A DNA stretch of 64,000 nt from Ruminiclostridium cellobioparum subsp. termitidis CT1112 (GTDB lineage: Bacteria; Bacillota; Clostridia; Acetivibrionales; DSM-1351). The notes under the pieces are model-generated. The model saw nothing but the letters and a program-made list of their open reading frames with translations, was not told the origin of the DNA and did no database searches. Position 1 is the stretch's first letter; each line of letters starts with the position of its first letter. Location of the stretch: assembly GCF_000350485.1 (NCBI RefSeq), contig NZ_AORV01000058.1, positions 62,001 to 126,000 on the forward strand. Reading direction: 5' to 3'. The position numbers and the translations under genes were made by a program. Below are positions 8,243 to 16,754 of this stretch, one piece after another.

Positions 8243-10270
8243 ATGAAAAATAATTTCAGACCGGCTGCTGTTCCTCTTGTGACAGTTGATCCATATTACA
8301 GCGTATGGTCCATGTCGGACAATCTTATGTACGACCACACCAGACATTGGACTACAGCGCCCAACGGAATGGTGGGAATGATCAATATTGACGGAAAAGT
8401 GTGGAAGTTCATGGGGAGACTGGAGCCCGACGCCAAACTCTATGAAACCAAAACAGACCCCGATGGTATGGAGCAAAAATCCCTGTCGGTCAGTCCCCTT
8501 ACGACAACATATGTTTTTGAAGCGGCAGGTGTCGGTCTGACGGTTAAATTTACCACGCCCCTGCTGCCCGATGATCTGCAGCTCCTGTCCAGGCCTGCGT
8601 CCTATATAAATTTTTCAGTTTATTCAACCGATAACCGCACTCACCAGGTAAAAATTTATTTTGATGTAACAGGAGAATGGTGTGTGAATACTGCCGATCA
8701 AAAAGTAGTATGGTCGGGTGAAAGACATGCTGATATTGAAATATTGAGGATGGGCACTGAAGAACAAAAAGTCCTGAACCGTTCGGGAGACGACCTCAGA
8801 ATCGACTGGGGCCACTTATATCTGGCTGTTCCCGGCAGCAGCGCCTCCTCCTTTATGAAACCGTATACCGTAAGAAAAGAATTTGCCGGAACAGGCACAG
8901 TGAAGAGGGACAGCGAAAACTGCATCCCGGGGAAAGTCAGCGACAGCATGCCGGTAATAGGCACCGTTCTGGATTTTGGAACAGTCGGCGAACACCCTGG
9001 TAACCGGTTTGTTCTTCTGGCATATGATGATGTATTTTCAATCGAATATTTTAACAGACCTTTAAAAGCATACTGGAAAAAGGATGGACTTACGGTGCAG
9101 GATATAATTGCCCAGGCAGTATCCGGTTTTGATAAAATCATTGCCAGGTGTGCCCAATTCGATGAAAAGGTCATTACGGCCGCCACACGGGCCGGCGGAG
9201 AAAAGTATGCACAGCTCCTTGCTCTCTCCTACAGACAGGTAATTGCGGCACACAAGCTGGTCCTGGATGAAAAAGGTGAAATTCTGTTTATATCCAAGGA
9301 GTGCTTCAGCAACGGATGTATGGCTACAGTCGATGTGAGCTACCCCTCAATTCCCATGTTTCTGCTGTACAATCCCGAGTTGGTTGAAGGAATGCTGAGG
9401 CCCATTTTTGAGTATTCCCGCAAAGAGGAGTGGATTTTTGACTTTGCACCCCACGACATAGGCACATATCCGCTGGCAAACGGTCAAAAGTACAGTCATG
9501 ACGGTAAAAAACTCATAGATACCTATCAGATGCCTTTGGAGGAATGCGGCAATATGCTCATAATGACGGCTGCCGTTTCCCTTGTACGGAATGATTTCCA
9601 GCTGGCACGGGAAAACATGGACCTCCTTGAGAAATGGGCCCGCTACCTTCTGGAATACGGAATGGATCCGGGTGAACAGCTCTGTACCGATGACTTTGCA
9701 GGCAAGCTGGCACACAACACCAACCTGTCCATTAAGGCAATAATCGGCATAGGGTGTTACGCTTTGCTGCTCAGTCAAATGGGGAGGAAGGCAGAAAGTT
9801 CGGAATACATGCAAAAAGCCGGAGAAATGGCTATAAAATGGGAGGTAATGGCCTCCGAAGAGGATCATTACAAGCTTGCCTTTGATACTGCCGGCTCATG
9901 GAGTTTAAAATACAACCTGGTCTGGGATAAATTGCTGGGATTAAATCTGTTCGATGATAAAATCAGAGAAAAAGAAGTGGCGTATTACCTGAAAAAGCAG
10001 AACAAATACGGAACCCCGCTGGATTCAAGACGGGCTTTTACAAAATCGGACTGGCTGGTCTGGGCGGCATCACTTGCTTCATCAAAAGAAGATTTTGTCA
10101 ATATGATCAATCCTTTATGGGATTTCGTAAATGAAACCTCCATACGGACACCTTTTACCGACTTTTACGGCACTCTTGACGGATTGCAGAGGGAGTTCCA
10201 GCACCGCTCGGTTTTGGGAGGAATTTTTATAGGTTTGCTCAATCCTGCATTATTTAATCCCACGCGCTGA
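8243..10270 (+). CDS. Glutaminase A-like protein (DUF5127/DUF4965/DUF1793 type)
   Basis: A 675-residue protein with the layout of the GtaA family: an N-terminal beta-sandwich beginning FRPAAVPLVTVDPYYSVWS and a C-terminal six-hairpin helical region (SYPSIPMFLLYNPELVEG, FAPHDIGTYPLANGQ, LCTDDFAGKLAHNTNLSIKA, LGLNLFDDKI, FTKSDWLVWAA). The start is the ATG at 8243 with GTGGAGG 8 nt upstream. There is no signal peptide, so it should be cytoplasmic, unlike secreted fungal glutaminases. Its neighbours are sugar genes and an AraC regulator, so a glycosidase role is as likely as glutamine hydrolysis. Family placement is fairly firm, activity is not. Confidence 0.8.
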   Translation: MKNNFRPAAVPLVTVDPYYSVWSMSDNLMYDHTRHWTTAPNGMVGMINIDGKVWKFMGRLEPDAKLYETKTDPDGMEQKSLSVSPLTTTYVFEAAGVGLTVKFTTPLLPDDLQLLSRPASYINFSVYSTDNRTHQVKIYFDVTGEWCVNTADQKVVWSGERHADIEILRMGTEEQKVLNRSGDDLRIDWGHLYLAVPGSSASSFMKPYTVRKEFAGTGTVKRDSENCIPGKVSDSMPVIGTVLDFGTVGEHPGNRFVLLAYDDVFSIEYFNRPLKAYWKKDGLTVQDIIAQAVSGFDKIIARCAQFDEKVITAATRAGGEKYAQLLALSYRQVIAAHKLVLDEKGEILFISKECFSNGCMATVDVSYPSIPMFLLYNPELVEGMLRPIFEYSRKEEWIFDFAPHDIGTYPLANGQKYSHDGKKLIDTYQMPLEECGNMLIMTAAVSLVRNDFQLARENMDLLEKWARYLLEYGMDPGEQLCTDDFAGKLAHNTNLSIKAIIGIGCYALLLSQMGRKAESSEYMQKAGEMAIKWEVMASEEDHYKLAFDTAGSWSLKYNLVWDKLLGLNLFDDKIREKEVAYYLKKQNKYGTPLDSRRAFTKSDWLVWAASLASSKEDFVNMINPLWDFVNETSIRTPFTDFYGTLDGLQREFQHRSVLGGIFIGLLNPALFNPTR

Positions 10271-10324
10271 TTTTAAAGCAAATCTTTACGGCAGCAGCAC
10301 CTTAAAGTCAATTGCAAGTATTCT

Positions 10325-10354
10325 AAAAAGCCGGGCAGTGTTGCGCTCCCCGGC
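10325..10354 (-). terminator. Terminator, GCCGGG family
   Basis: GCCGGG (10330-10335) pairs with CCCGGC (10349-10354). Read on the minus strand the stem is followed by TTTTTA, so it terminates the 10405 operon; read on the plus strand there is no T-run after it. The loop resembles those at 19318-19351 and 52097-52128. Confidence 0.75.
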
Positions 10355-10404
10355 CTGCTGCCATTACATTATACATTATGCTTGTATCGTATCTGCAACC
10401 GTAA

Positions 10405-11406
10405 TCATATTTTTGCCAGCCTCCCGGCAAGAATATTCCTGCTCCTTTTTACTTCCCCGGCAGTATTTCTTTTTTCGGCCAACTCCATAACCTTGATGGG
10501 AATTCCCCTGATAAGCTCCATATAAGCTTCAAGCCCATTACCGTGGACAAACGGACACAAATGGTCAATAGTCCCTTTTGTGTCATGAATATGTACTCCT
10601 ATGATTTTATCCTTGAGTTTCGTTGCCTCTTCAAGGCTGCTGAACATGCCCATATTTTCCAAAAGCATGCCATGTCCGATATCAAACCAAAAATATACCG
10701 GGTATTCTTTTAAGGCATCAATCAGCATTTGTGCATCGTGAAATAAAGATATCTGATGGCATGACATCCTGTTCTCCAGGCCAAGTGCGGTCCTGTAACC
10801 CTTTTTCCCCATGGCCTCACATATGGCCTCAAGGCTTTGCCGTATCAATTCAATATACTTTGGCTCGTTTTTTTCCCGCTCCCTCATAAATTCATCAAAT
10901 AAATTTTTATAGAAACTGGTATTTTTGTGTCCCTCAGCAAGCATTTGTGTCAATAAAGAGTTATAGTCCCTTGATAACGGAACTTCACCGGCATGGATTA
11001 CAACTGCTTCAGCATTAAATCTTTGAGCTTGTTCCACTGAATTAAACGTAACCTCAATGGCTTCATCACGTGACTTTCTGTCGGGATGTCCCAGCAGAAG
11101 CGAATCTGTATGAAATTCCTTTATTTCATTGTAGGGGAATACATTATGTACACTTGAAATGGTTATCTCACCGGCTTCAACCATTTCAGCTATTTCATCA
11201 GCCATTTCTTTTGTTACATTGTAATTCAGCTCCACCCGGGAAAATCCAAGACTTTTCAGCTCTTCAACCATGGCCTTCCCGCTTGAGTGGCGCCCTACAT
11301 TCCAACAGGTAGAAATCGAAAGCATATCAATATCATTTACAGCTTTTCCGTCTCCCATACTGCAAACCCCGCAATCATTCAACATGTATCCAACTTCATA
11401 GATCAA
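10405..11406 (-). CDS. Sugar phosphate isomerase/epimerase family (TIM barrel)
   Basis: A 333-residue member of the AP-endonuclease-2 / xylose-isomerase-like TIM-barrel superfamily. Visible metal-ligand type motifs are VVIHAGE, LGLENR, YFWFDIGHGM and IIGVHIHDTKGTIDHL, each near the end of a predicted strand. The frame opens at a TTG at 11406 overlapping the stop of the gene upstream, with a weak ribosome site; family members usually begin near the MLSISTCWN segment (ATG at 11325), so the start is uncertain. It is the last gene of the Lpl-type importer operon and probably isomerises or epimerises the imported sugar. The exact substrate is not readable. Confidence 0.8.
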   Translation of the reverse strand: MIYEVGYMLNDCGVCSMGDGKAVNDIDMLSISTCWNVGRHSSGKAMVEELKSLGFSRVELNYNVTKEMADEIAEMVEAGEITISSVHNVFPYNEIKEFHTDSLLLGHPDRKSRDEAIEVTFNSVEQAQRFNAEAVVIHAGEVPLSRDYNSLLTQMLAEGHKNTSFYKNLFDEFMREREKNEPKYIELIRQSLEAICEAMGKKGYRTALGLENRMSCHQISLFHDAQMLIDALKEYPVYFWFDIGHGMLLENMGMFSSLEEATKLKDKIIGVHIHDTKGTIDHLCPFVHGNGLEAYMELIRGIPIKVMELAEKRNTAGEVKRSRNILAGRLAKI

Positions 11407-12785
11407 ACACTTACAACCTGCTTTTTCCCCGGCTCTATCTCCAATGTCAGAAAGGATATGGGCTTCCCATCCAATCCAATGTCTGACTGCGCTGCTGTTT
11501 TCCGGCCGTTATGCTTAAGATACTCCCTTTTTCCGGGAAAAGCAACCTTCCAGATTAAACTTCTCCCTGTACGGTTTTCAAATTCAGTTGCTTCATCACC
11601 TGTATGCCTGACCGCAATTTCATTGTTTAAGATGGGCATATCCCTGATTTCAGCCCATTCAACCCCGCTGCCAAGGTTTGAAACAGTTGAAACCGTATTT
11701 CGGCCCTCGGCATTGATACCCAGCAATCCCATCACATAAGTTGACACTACGGCAAAAGACACCTCGGGATACTCGCGTCTCGGCAGTTCGGGATGGATAA
11801 GCTCCATAAGAACTTTCCAGGCTTCATTTTTCATTCCATAGCGGTAATATATCTCAGGAACATAAGACATTCCTTCCACATTCAATGATCTGTCTATAAG
11901 AGCCGCAGCGCTTCTTAAGGATATATCCAGCTTTTCATCCGTGGGTACGATACCATAAAACAGCGGCAGGAAATTTGCTTCATTATAAATATTCTTATAG
12001 AAAGTTCCGTCCTGTTTCATAGCACCGTAAAACCTTTTGTTTTGATCATCCCACCACTTTTTCAGATAGATATTCCTGACCTGCTCAGCCCTGCGTATAA
12101 ATTTCTCAGCTTCTTCATACCGTTCCTGACTTTTAAGTATTTCGGAATAGCTCACTAACCCTGCATATTGTATGGCAGGCATATCCCCGCCCATGAGGTA
12201 ATTAAGATCGGCTTCATTGTAGGATGCAATACCTCTTCTGCCATAACCGGCATAATGCTCCGGTATGCCGTCCTTGTCCCTATCCCATGTATCTGTGTAT
12301 TCGTATACTGTTTTACTGTAAAAATTGTCAAACCTTTCATCGGATATATAGGTTTTGTCACCAGTCCAAAGATACTGAAGATAACATGACCTGATAAGAT
12401 CAAAGTTTGCCGGAAGGTTATACCAGAAATCCCCGTCGTTTGTGTAGTCAACGGGTGTCGGTTTGCCTTCGCGGGTAATTTCCCAAAATGTACAATAGTC
12501 CCTTGAGCTGTCCATATTAATCATAAACTTTAAAAGCATATTTTTTGTATGCTCTCTCAGTCCGAGTATATTTGCTCCTATGCTCTGATGGCAGATATCC
12601 CTGATGCAAAATGAATCCCTGCCCGGCAAGGCTGCTTCATACCAAAGCCCCACAGGGTCTTCTCCAAAATGGACATATTGCATTGCCTGCCTTTTTGCCC
12701 ATTCAAAACCGTTATTCAGCACCGTACTTGAAGAGTCGAATTTAACTTTTGCAGCATTGGCTTTTAGTTGTTCATTATATGACAT
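11403..12785 (-). CDS. Six-hairpin glycosidase-like protein
   Basis: A 460-residue cytoplasmic protein with the repeated helix-pair pattern of (alpha/alpha)6 glycosidases: LPGRDSFCIRDICHQSIGAN, DGDFWYNLPANFDLIRSCYL, DRDKDGIPEHYAG, YNEADLNYLMGGDMPAIQYA, YNEANFLPLFYGIVP. Acidic residues in the FCIRD and DGIPEHY segments are the likely active-site area. No signal peptide. The start at 12785 has AAGGGAAGGA upstream. It lies between the Lpl-type permease genes and the TIM-barrel isomerase gene, whose start it overlaps, so it probably hydrolyses an imported oligosaccharide. I cannot assign a CAZy family. Confidence 0.75.
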   Translation of the reverse strand: MSYNEQLKANAAKVKFDSSSTVLNNGFEWAKRQAMQYVHFGEDPVGLWYEAALPGRDSFCIRDICHQSIGANILGLREHTKNMLLKFMINMDSSRDYCTFWEITREGKPTPVDYTNDGDFWYNLPANFDLIRSCYLQYLWTGDKTYISDERFDNFYSKTVYEYTDTWDRDKDGIPEHYAGYGRRGIASYNEADLNYLMGGDMPAIQYAGLVSYSEILKSQERYEEAEKFIRRAEQVRNIYLKKWWDDQNKRFYGAMKQDGTFYKNIYNEANFLPLFYGIVPTDEKLDISLRSAAALIDRSLNVEGMSYVPEIYYRYGMKNEAWKVLMELIHPELPRREYPEVSFAVVSTYVMGLLGINAEGRNTVSTVSNLGSGVEWAEIRDMPILNNEIAVRHTGDEATEFENRTGRSLIWKVAFPGKREYLKHNGRKTAAQSDIGLDGKPISFLTLEIEPGKKQVVSV

Positions 12786-12868
12786 GGTATCCTTCCCTTA
12801 TTAATTATTAGTTATTACTCTTTAATTTTTAAAACATTATATTTGAGAAATTATATTGGTCAGAGCTC

Positions 12869-13765
12869 CTAGCCTTTTACCGCACCAATTGTAATTCCGC
12901 CGATGAAATATTTCTGAAAAAACGGATATATGAATACAATCGGCATTGTGACCAATATGGTGGTGGCAGCTCTTAGTGTCACTGTGGACATGTTCCGGAA
13001 TTTTTGATACTGCAGTTGAGCATCCCTCAATTCCTGCTCCCCCTGTACCTCGTTCAGCAATCTGTTCAGCATTATCTGAAGATTGTCCCATTTCCGGTTT
13101 GAGTTATATAACTGAACATCGAACCACGAATTCCACTGGCTTACTCCCACATATATGGCTATGCACGCGAACACCGGCAGCGAAATGGGGGCAATAATCT
13201 GAAAGAATATCCGGAGATCACCTGCCCCATCCATAGAAGCAGATTCGCTCAGGGCTTCGGGAATATCCTGGACATACGAAGCAATTATAAGCATATAGTA
13301 GGCATTCAGAATATGAGGAATCCAGTATACATTAAAGCTGTTTATGAGGTGCAGCTTTAAAATAAGCAGGTATGTGGGAATTAAACCTCCGCTGAAATAC
13401 ATCGTTATAATAAATATTACTCTCATGAACCTTCTTCCAGAAAAATTTCTGACACTGACAACATAGGACAGCAAGCCGGTACCCAGCAGACAGGTCACTG
13501 TCCCTGCCACAACTCTTAAAACCGATATAACCGCACCTTTTAGTAAATTCTTATTTTGAAGCATATAGGAGTAAGATTCCAGAGAGAACTTCCTCGGCCA
13601 GAAATATATTCCACCTTTTGCGGCATCTATTCCGTCATTCAGGGAAACAGCCAGCAGATTTATGAAGGGATAAACCATCAGAAATGCAAAGAGTATCATA
13701 AACAAGGTGTTTGCCGCATCAAATATATTGCCGCCTATGCCATTTTTGTAGTACGTCCTGTTCAT
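12869..13765 (-). CDS. ABC transporter permease, LplC type
   Basis: A 298-residue permease with about six membrane helices, the inner-membrane partner of the LplB-type protein encoded just upstream (gap 47 nt). The EAA loop is ALSESASMDGAGDLRIFFQI followed by IAPI, and the C-terminus is YFIGGITIGAVKG, the normal end of this family. GAGGTAATAAAT precedes the ATG. Lpl-type systems import oligosaccharides such as aldouronates in related clostridia and bacilli; the specific substrate here is unknown. Confidence 0.92.
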   Translation of the reverse strand: MNRTYYKNGIGGNIFDAANTLFMILFAFLMVYPFINLLAVSLNDGIDAAKGGIYFWPRKFSLESYSYMLQNKNLLKGAVISVLRVVAGTVTCLLGTGLLSYVVSVRNFSGRRFMRVIFIITMYFSGGLIPTYLLILKLHLINSFNVYWIPHILNAYYMLIIASYVQDIPEALSESASMDGAGDLRIFFQIIAPISLPVFACIAIYVGVSQWNSWFDVQLYNSNRKWDNLQIMLNRLLNEVQGEQELRDAQLQYQKFRNMSTVTLRAATTILVTMPIVFIYPFFQKYFIGGITIGAVKG

Positions 13766-13812
13766 ATTTATTACCTCTCAAATTGTATAAAAATGTCATG
13801 TATTAAGAGCGG

Positions 13813-14784
13813 CTATATTATAGACAGCCCCATAGCCTTCTTTGATACTTTGTTGGTCAGCAGCACCAAACCGAGACCTATAACCGATTTCATAAGGCCA
13901 ACCGCAGTACCGTAGGAATACCTTCCCATCTGGACTCCAAATCTATATGCATAGGTGTCTATAACATCCCATACCTCTCTTGTTTGAACATTCCCTATCA
14001 GAAGCTGCTGTTCAAAGCCCGCATTCAGAAGTCCGCCCACTGCAAGTATCCATAACAGGATTATGGTTGGCCTGATGCCGGGGAGGGTAATATGCCAAAC
14101 GGCACCAAACCTGCCCAGGCCGTCAACTGCGCCGGCCTGGTACAATTCCTCATCAATTCCGGCAATAGCCGACAGATAAATAATTGTTGACCAGCCAATA
14201 TTCTTCCATATGTTTGCAGCCGTTATTATTGTCCAAAAATACTTGCTTTCCCCCAAAAAGGATACTGATTTATTCAGCACTCCCAATCTCATCAGCATAT
14301 CATTCAGTATGCCGTCATTACCCAGAAAGCTGTATAAGAGACTTGCTGCTACAACCCAGGATATAAAATAGGGCAGATATGAAATTGATTGAATGGTTTT
14401 CTTAAAATATTTATTTCTTATCTCGTTAAATAATATTGCCAAAAGAATGGGCGCCGGAAATCCTATTAACAGGTTTAAACCGCTGATCACCAGCGTATTT
14501 CTCATTATTATGCCAAAGTCAGGCGATGTAAAAAACTCCATAAACCATTTGAACCCTACCCATTGGCTGCTAAAAATCTCTTTGCCGGGAATATAGTCTA
14601 CAAATGACATAAATACACCGTACATGGGATAATAAGCAAAAATAGCCACCCATACGATCATCGGAATACTTATAAGCCATAATTCCCTTTCGCGTCTTAA
14701 CCGCCTGAAAAACAGATTCAGCTTTGATTTACCGTTTTTGCTGTCCTTGTCCAGAAGTATGTTATCTGCTGCGACCCTACTCAT
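13813..14784 (-). CDS. ABC transporter permease, LplB type
   Basis: A 323-residue permease with a charged cytoplasmic N-terminus and about six helices. The EAA loop is ELYQAGAVDGLGRFGAVWHI followed by TLPGI. The ATG at 14784 is preceded by GGGGGAGAAAA; the frame extends to a GTG at 14802 that overlaps this ribosome site, so the ATG is preferred. It follows the binding-protein gene after a gap that holds a 14-bp perfect hairpin and precedes the LplC-type gene. Confidence 0.92.
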   Translation of the reverse strand: MSRVAADNILLDKDSKNGKSKLNLFFRRLRRERELWLISIPMIVWVAIFAYYPMYGVFMSFVDYIPGKEIFSSQWVGFKWFMEFFTSPDFGIIMRNTLVISGLNLLIGFPAPILLAILFNEIRNKYFKKTIQSISYLPYFISWVVAASLLYSFLGNDGILNDMLMRLGVLNKSVSFLGESKYFWTIITAANIWKNIGWSTIIYLSAIAGIDEELYQAGAVDGLGRFGAVWHITLPGIRPTIILLWILAVGGLLNAGFEQQLLIGNVQTREVWDVIDTYAYRFGVQMGRYSYGTAVGLMKSVIGLGLVLLTNKVSKKAMGLSII

Positions 14785-14825
14785 TTTTCTCCCCCATTTC
14801 ACAGTAAATATCAGGTGTTTAGTTG

Positions 14826-14857
14826 AGAAGAGACATATAAGTCTATATGTCTCTTCT
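14826..14857 (-). promoter_or_regulatory. Hairpin between SBP and permease genes
   Basis: A perfect 14-bp inverted repeat, AGAAGAGACATATA (14826-14839) and TATATGTCTCTTCT (14844-14857), with a 4-nt loop. It starts 24 nt after the SBP stop on the minus strand and has no T-run after it. It probably protects the SBP mRNA 3-prime end and limits read-through to the permeases. Confidence 0.7.
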
Positions 14858-14880
14858 TATTAATAATGACTGCTGATTTA

Positions 14881-16554
14881 TTACTTCCAGGCTTCAAGAT
14901 TTTTCTTGTATTCTTCGGTTCTGAATTTTTCAATATCATGTAAACCGGCCTTATTCATCTTATCTCTCAACTCATTGAAATTAGCTGTACAATCTTCTTC
15001 CGTTTTACTGAGAACCGCCTTGGCCCAACCGGTCTTTATGGAATCCTCAATCTGCTGTTTTACGGGAGTTAAAGGATTTTCAGGTGTAAAGGTTATCCTT
15101 CTGGCAGTGCTATCCCATATTGTGCCTTTTAGATTATCATTAAACATTTTCTTCCACTTGCTGTCCTGGTTGAAATTCTGATCATACCAGCAAACGCTTG
15201 TGTTGTCATCGGGAAGAGGTGACTGTTGAACACCGAACCAGAACTGCGATCCTCCCAGCAGGTCATGTTTTGTATAATCATAATTACCGCTTAGCAGACT
15301 TTGCTTTGCAGTCTCGTCAAAGCTCCACTTTCCATCGCCGTCATATTTCCAGTTTGAATCGGCAGTATTAGGTACTCCCCAGGATACAAGCCTTGTACCG
15401 ATTGGCGTCATTGTAAAGTTTATGAACTTCATTATTTCCACAGCGTCTTTGCATTTATCGGTTATGACAGTATAGTTCCATCCGAAGGTATCCTTGGGGG
15501 CAAGGTAAGCATTTTCGGCCTGAGGTGCTTTTATTTTTATCTGTACATAGCGCTGATCCTCTTTCCAGTTGGGATCGCTCTTCTGCCAGATTTCATGTCC
15601 GGCATTCCAGGACTCCCACCAGTTCCCGATATGTCCCATTATCCTCTCATTTGAAAATTTGGTTTTCCAGTCATCAAATTTATTGATAAAGGCATCGGGA
15701 TCAAGCATACCTTCTCTGTAGAATCTGTTGAAGTATTTTGTGAATTCCAGACCCTCAGGAGTGTTGAGCCAGTGTGTGAGATTATGGTCTGCAGCCTCCT
15801 TGTAGCCATCCTTTAAACCCCAGATGGCTGCAAGGGTCTCAATATTGCAGTTCTCATTCCAGGAAATGGCGTATGCCTTTTCGCCCTTGGAATTCCTGGA
15901 ATGCTGTTCAAGCATCTTTTTCAAAACAGTATAATAATCATCGGGAGTTTCTATTTTGGGAGAACCCATTTCATTGTACCAATCCCACCTTATATGGGCG
16001 GAACGGTCAGGCAAAGGAAGCAATCCCCAGCCTCTCGGAATTCCATACAGCTTTCCGTTTTCATCAAGATACCTTTTGTATGTATCTCCAAGTGCAGTTT
16101 TTATATCAGAACCCACTTCATCCACATATGGGGTAAGTTCCTGAATTTTTCCCTGGGATTTCCACTTAGACAGGTTATCGTCATTCATTGCTATAATTAC
16201 ATCCGGATAATCATTTGAAGCCAGCATCAGGTTCAACTTTTCATTTGGATCGATATCCAACTGTGTTTTATTTATTTTTACATTAAACTTTTCCAATAAG
16301 TATTGGTTAATCAATTCAGTATTTTTTGCAACAGTATCAGGATTACTCTTATCAGCCTGGTATGCGGTTATCTCCAGGGTTTTTTCAGGAACTGCCCAGC
16401 CGTACTCATTGACCTTCTGATTTGCCGAAGTTGAAGCAGCAGCAGATGAAGGTGTTTGTCCATTCGTATTTCCTGCATTTTCGTTGCTTCCGCATCCTGC
16501 AGCCAAAGAGGCAATTAATGCAAAAGACATAACTGTAGAAATAATTTTTTTCAT
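14881..16554 (-). CDS. ABC substrate-binding lipoprotein, LplA type
   Basis: A 557-residue extracytoplasmic binding protein. The signal peptide ends in the lipobox SLAAGC (Cys21), then an Asn/Gly/Ser-rich tether. The mature part is longer than CUT1 proteins such as the one at 2078, as usual for the LplA branch (motif GKLYGIPRGW, and the FGWNYTVITDKCKDAVEIMK segment). GGAGGAAAAT precedes the ATG. It is the first gene of an operon of SBP, LplB, LplC, six-hairpin protein and TIM-barrel protein. A membrane-bound AraC regulator encoded just upstream on the same strand is the likely controller. Confidence 0.92.
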   Translation of the reverse strand: MKKIISTVMSFALIASLAAGCGSNENAGNTNGQTPSSAAASTSANQKVNEYGWAVPEKTLEITAYQADKSNPDTVAKNTELINQYLLEKFNVKINKTQLDIDPNEKLNLMLASNDYPDVIIAMNDDNLSKWKSQGKIQELTPYVDEVGSDIKTALGDTYKRYLDENGKLYGIPRGWGLLPLPDRSAHIRWDWYNEMGSPKIETPDDYYTVLKKMLEQHSRNSKGEKAYAISWNENCNIETLAAIWGLKDGYKEAADHNLTHWLNTPEGLEFTKYFNRFYREGMLDPDAFINKFDDWKTKFSNERIMGHIGNWWESWNAGHEIWQKSDPNWKEDQRYVQIKIKAPQAENAYLAPKDTFGWNYTVITDKCKDAVEIMKFINFTMTPIGTRLVSWGVPNTADSNWKYDGDGKWSFDETAKQSLLSGNYDYTKHDLLGGSQFWFGVQQSPLPDDNTSVCWYDQNFNQDSKWKKMFNDNLKGTIWDSTARRITFTPENPLTPVKQQIEDSIKTGWAKAVLSKTEEDCTANFNELRDKMNKAGLHDIEKFRTEEYKKNLEAWK

Positions 16555-16585
16555 ATTTTCCTCCCATTAAAAATCATTAATAAAG

Positions 16586-16633
16586 TTATACTAAGTTTTT
16601 TGTGTAGTACGGCGCCGTGACTACTTATACTAA
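16586..16633 (-). promoter_or_regulatory. Palindromic operator-like site upstream of LplA-type gene
   Basis: A 10-bp palindrome ACGGCGCCGT (16609-16618) is flanked by GTAGT and GACTAC, which extend the symmetry with one extra base. Direct copies of TTATACTAA lie on either side (16586-16594 and 16625-16633); on the minus strand they read TTAGTATAA and could hold -10 boxes. The GC-rich core stands out in an AT-rich leader. No protein is known to bind it. Confidence 0.4.
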
Positions 16634-16754
16634 ATTAAAACATTACCATGCTTCCAGATACAGAGTAATTTTTTATCAAACAGGGTATAATCGATTTTTA
16701 CCATCTAAAAATATTGATGGTATTTTTCAACTTTTATATTCTTTTCTTGAGAAA

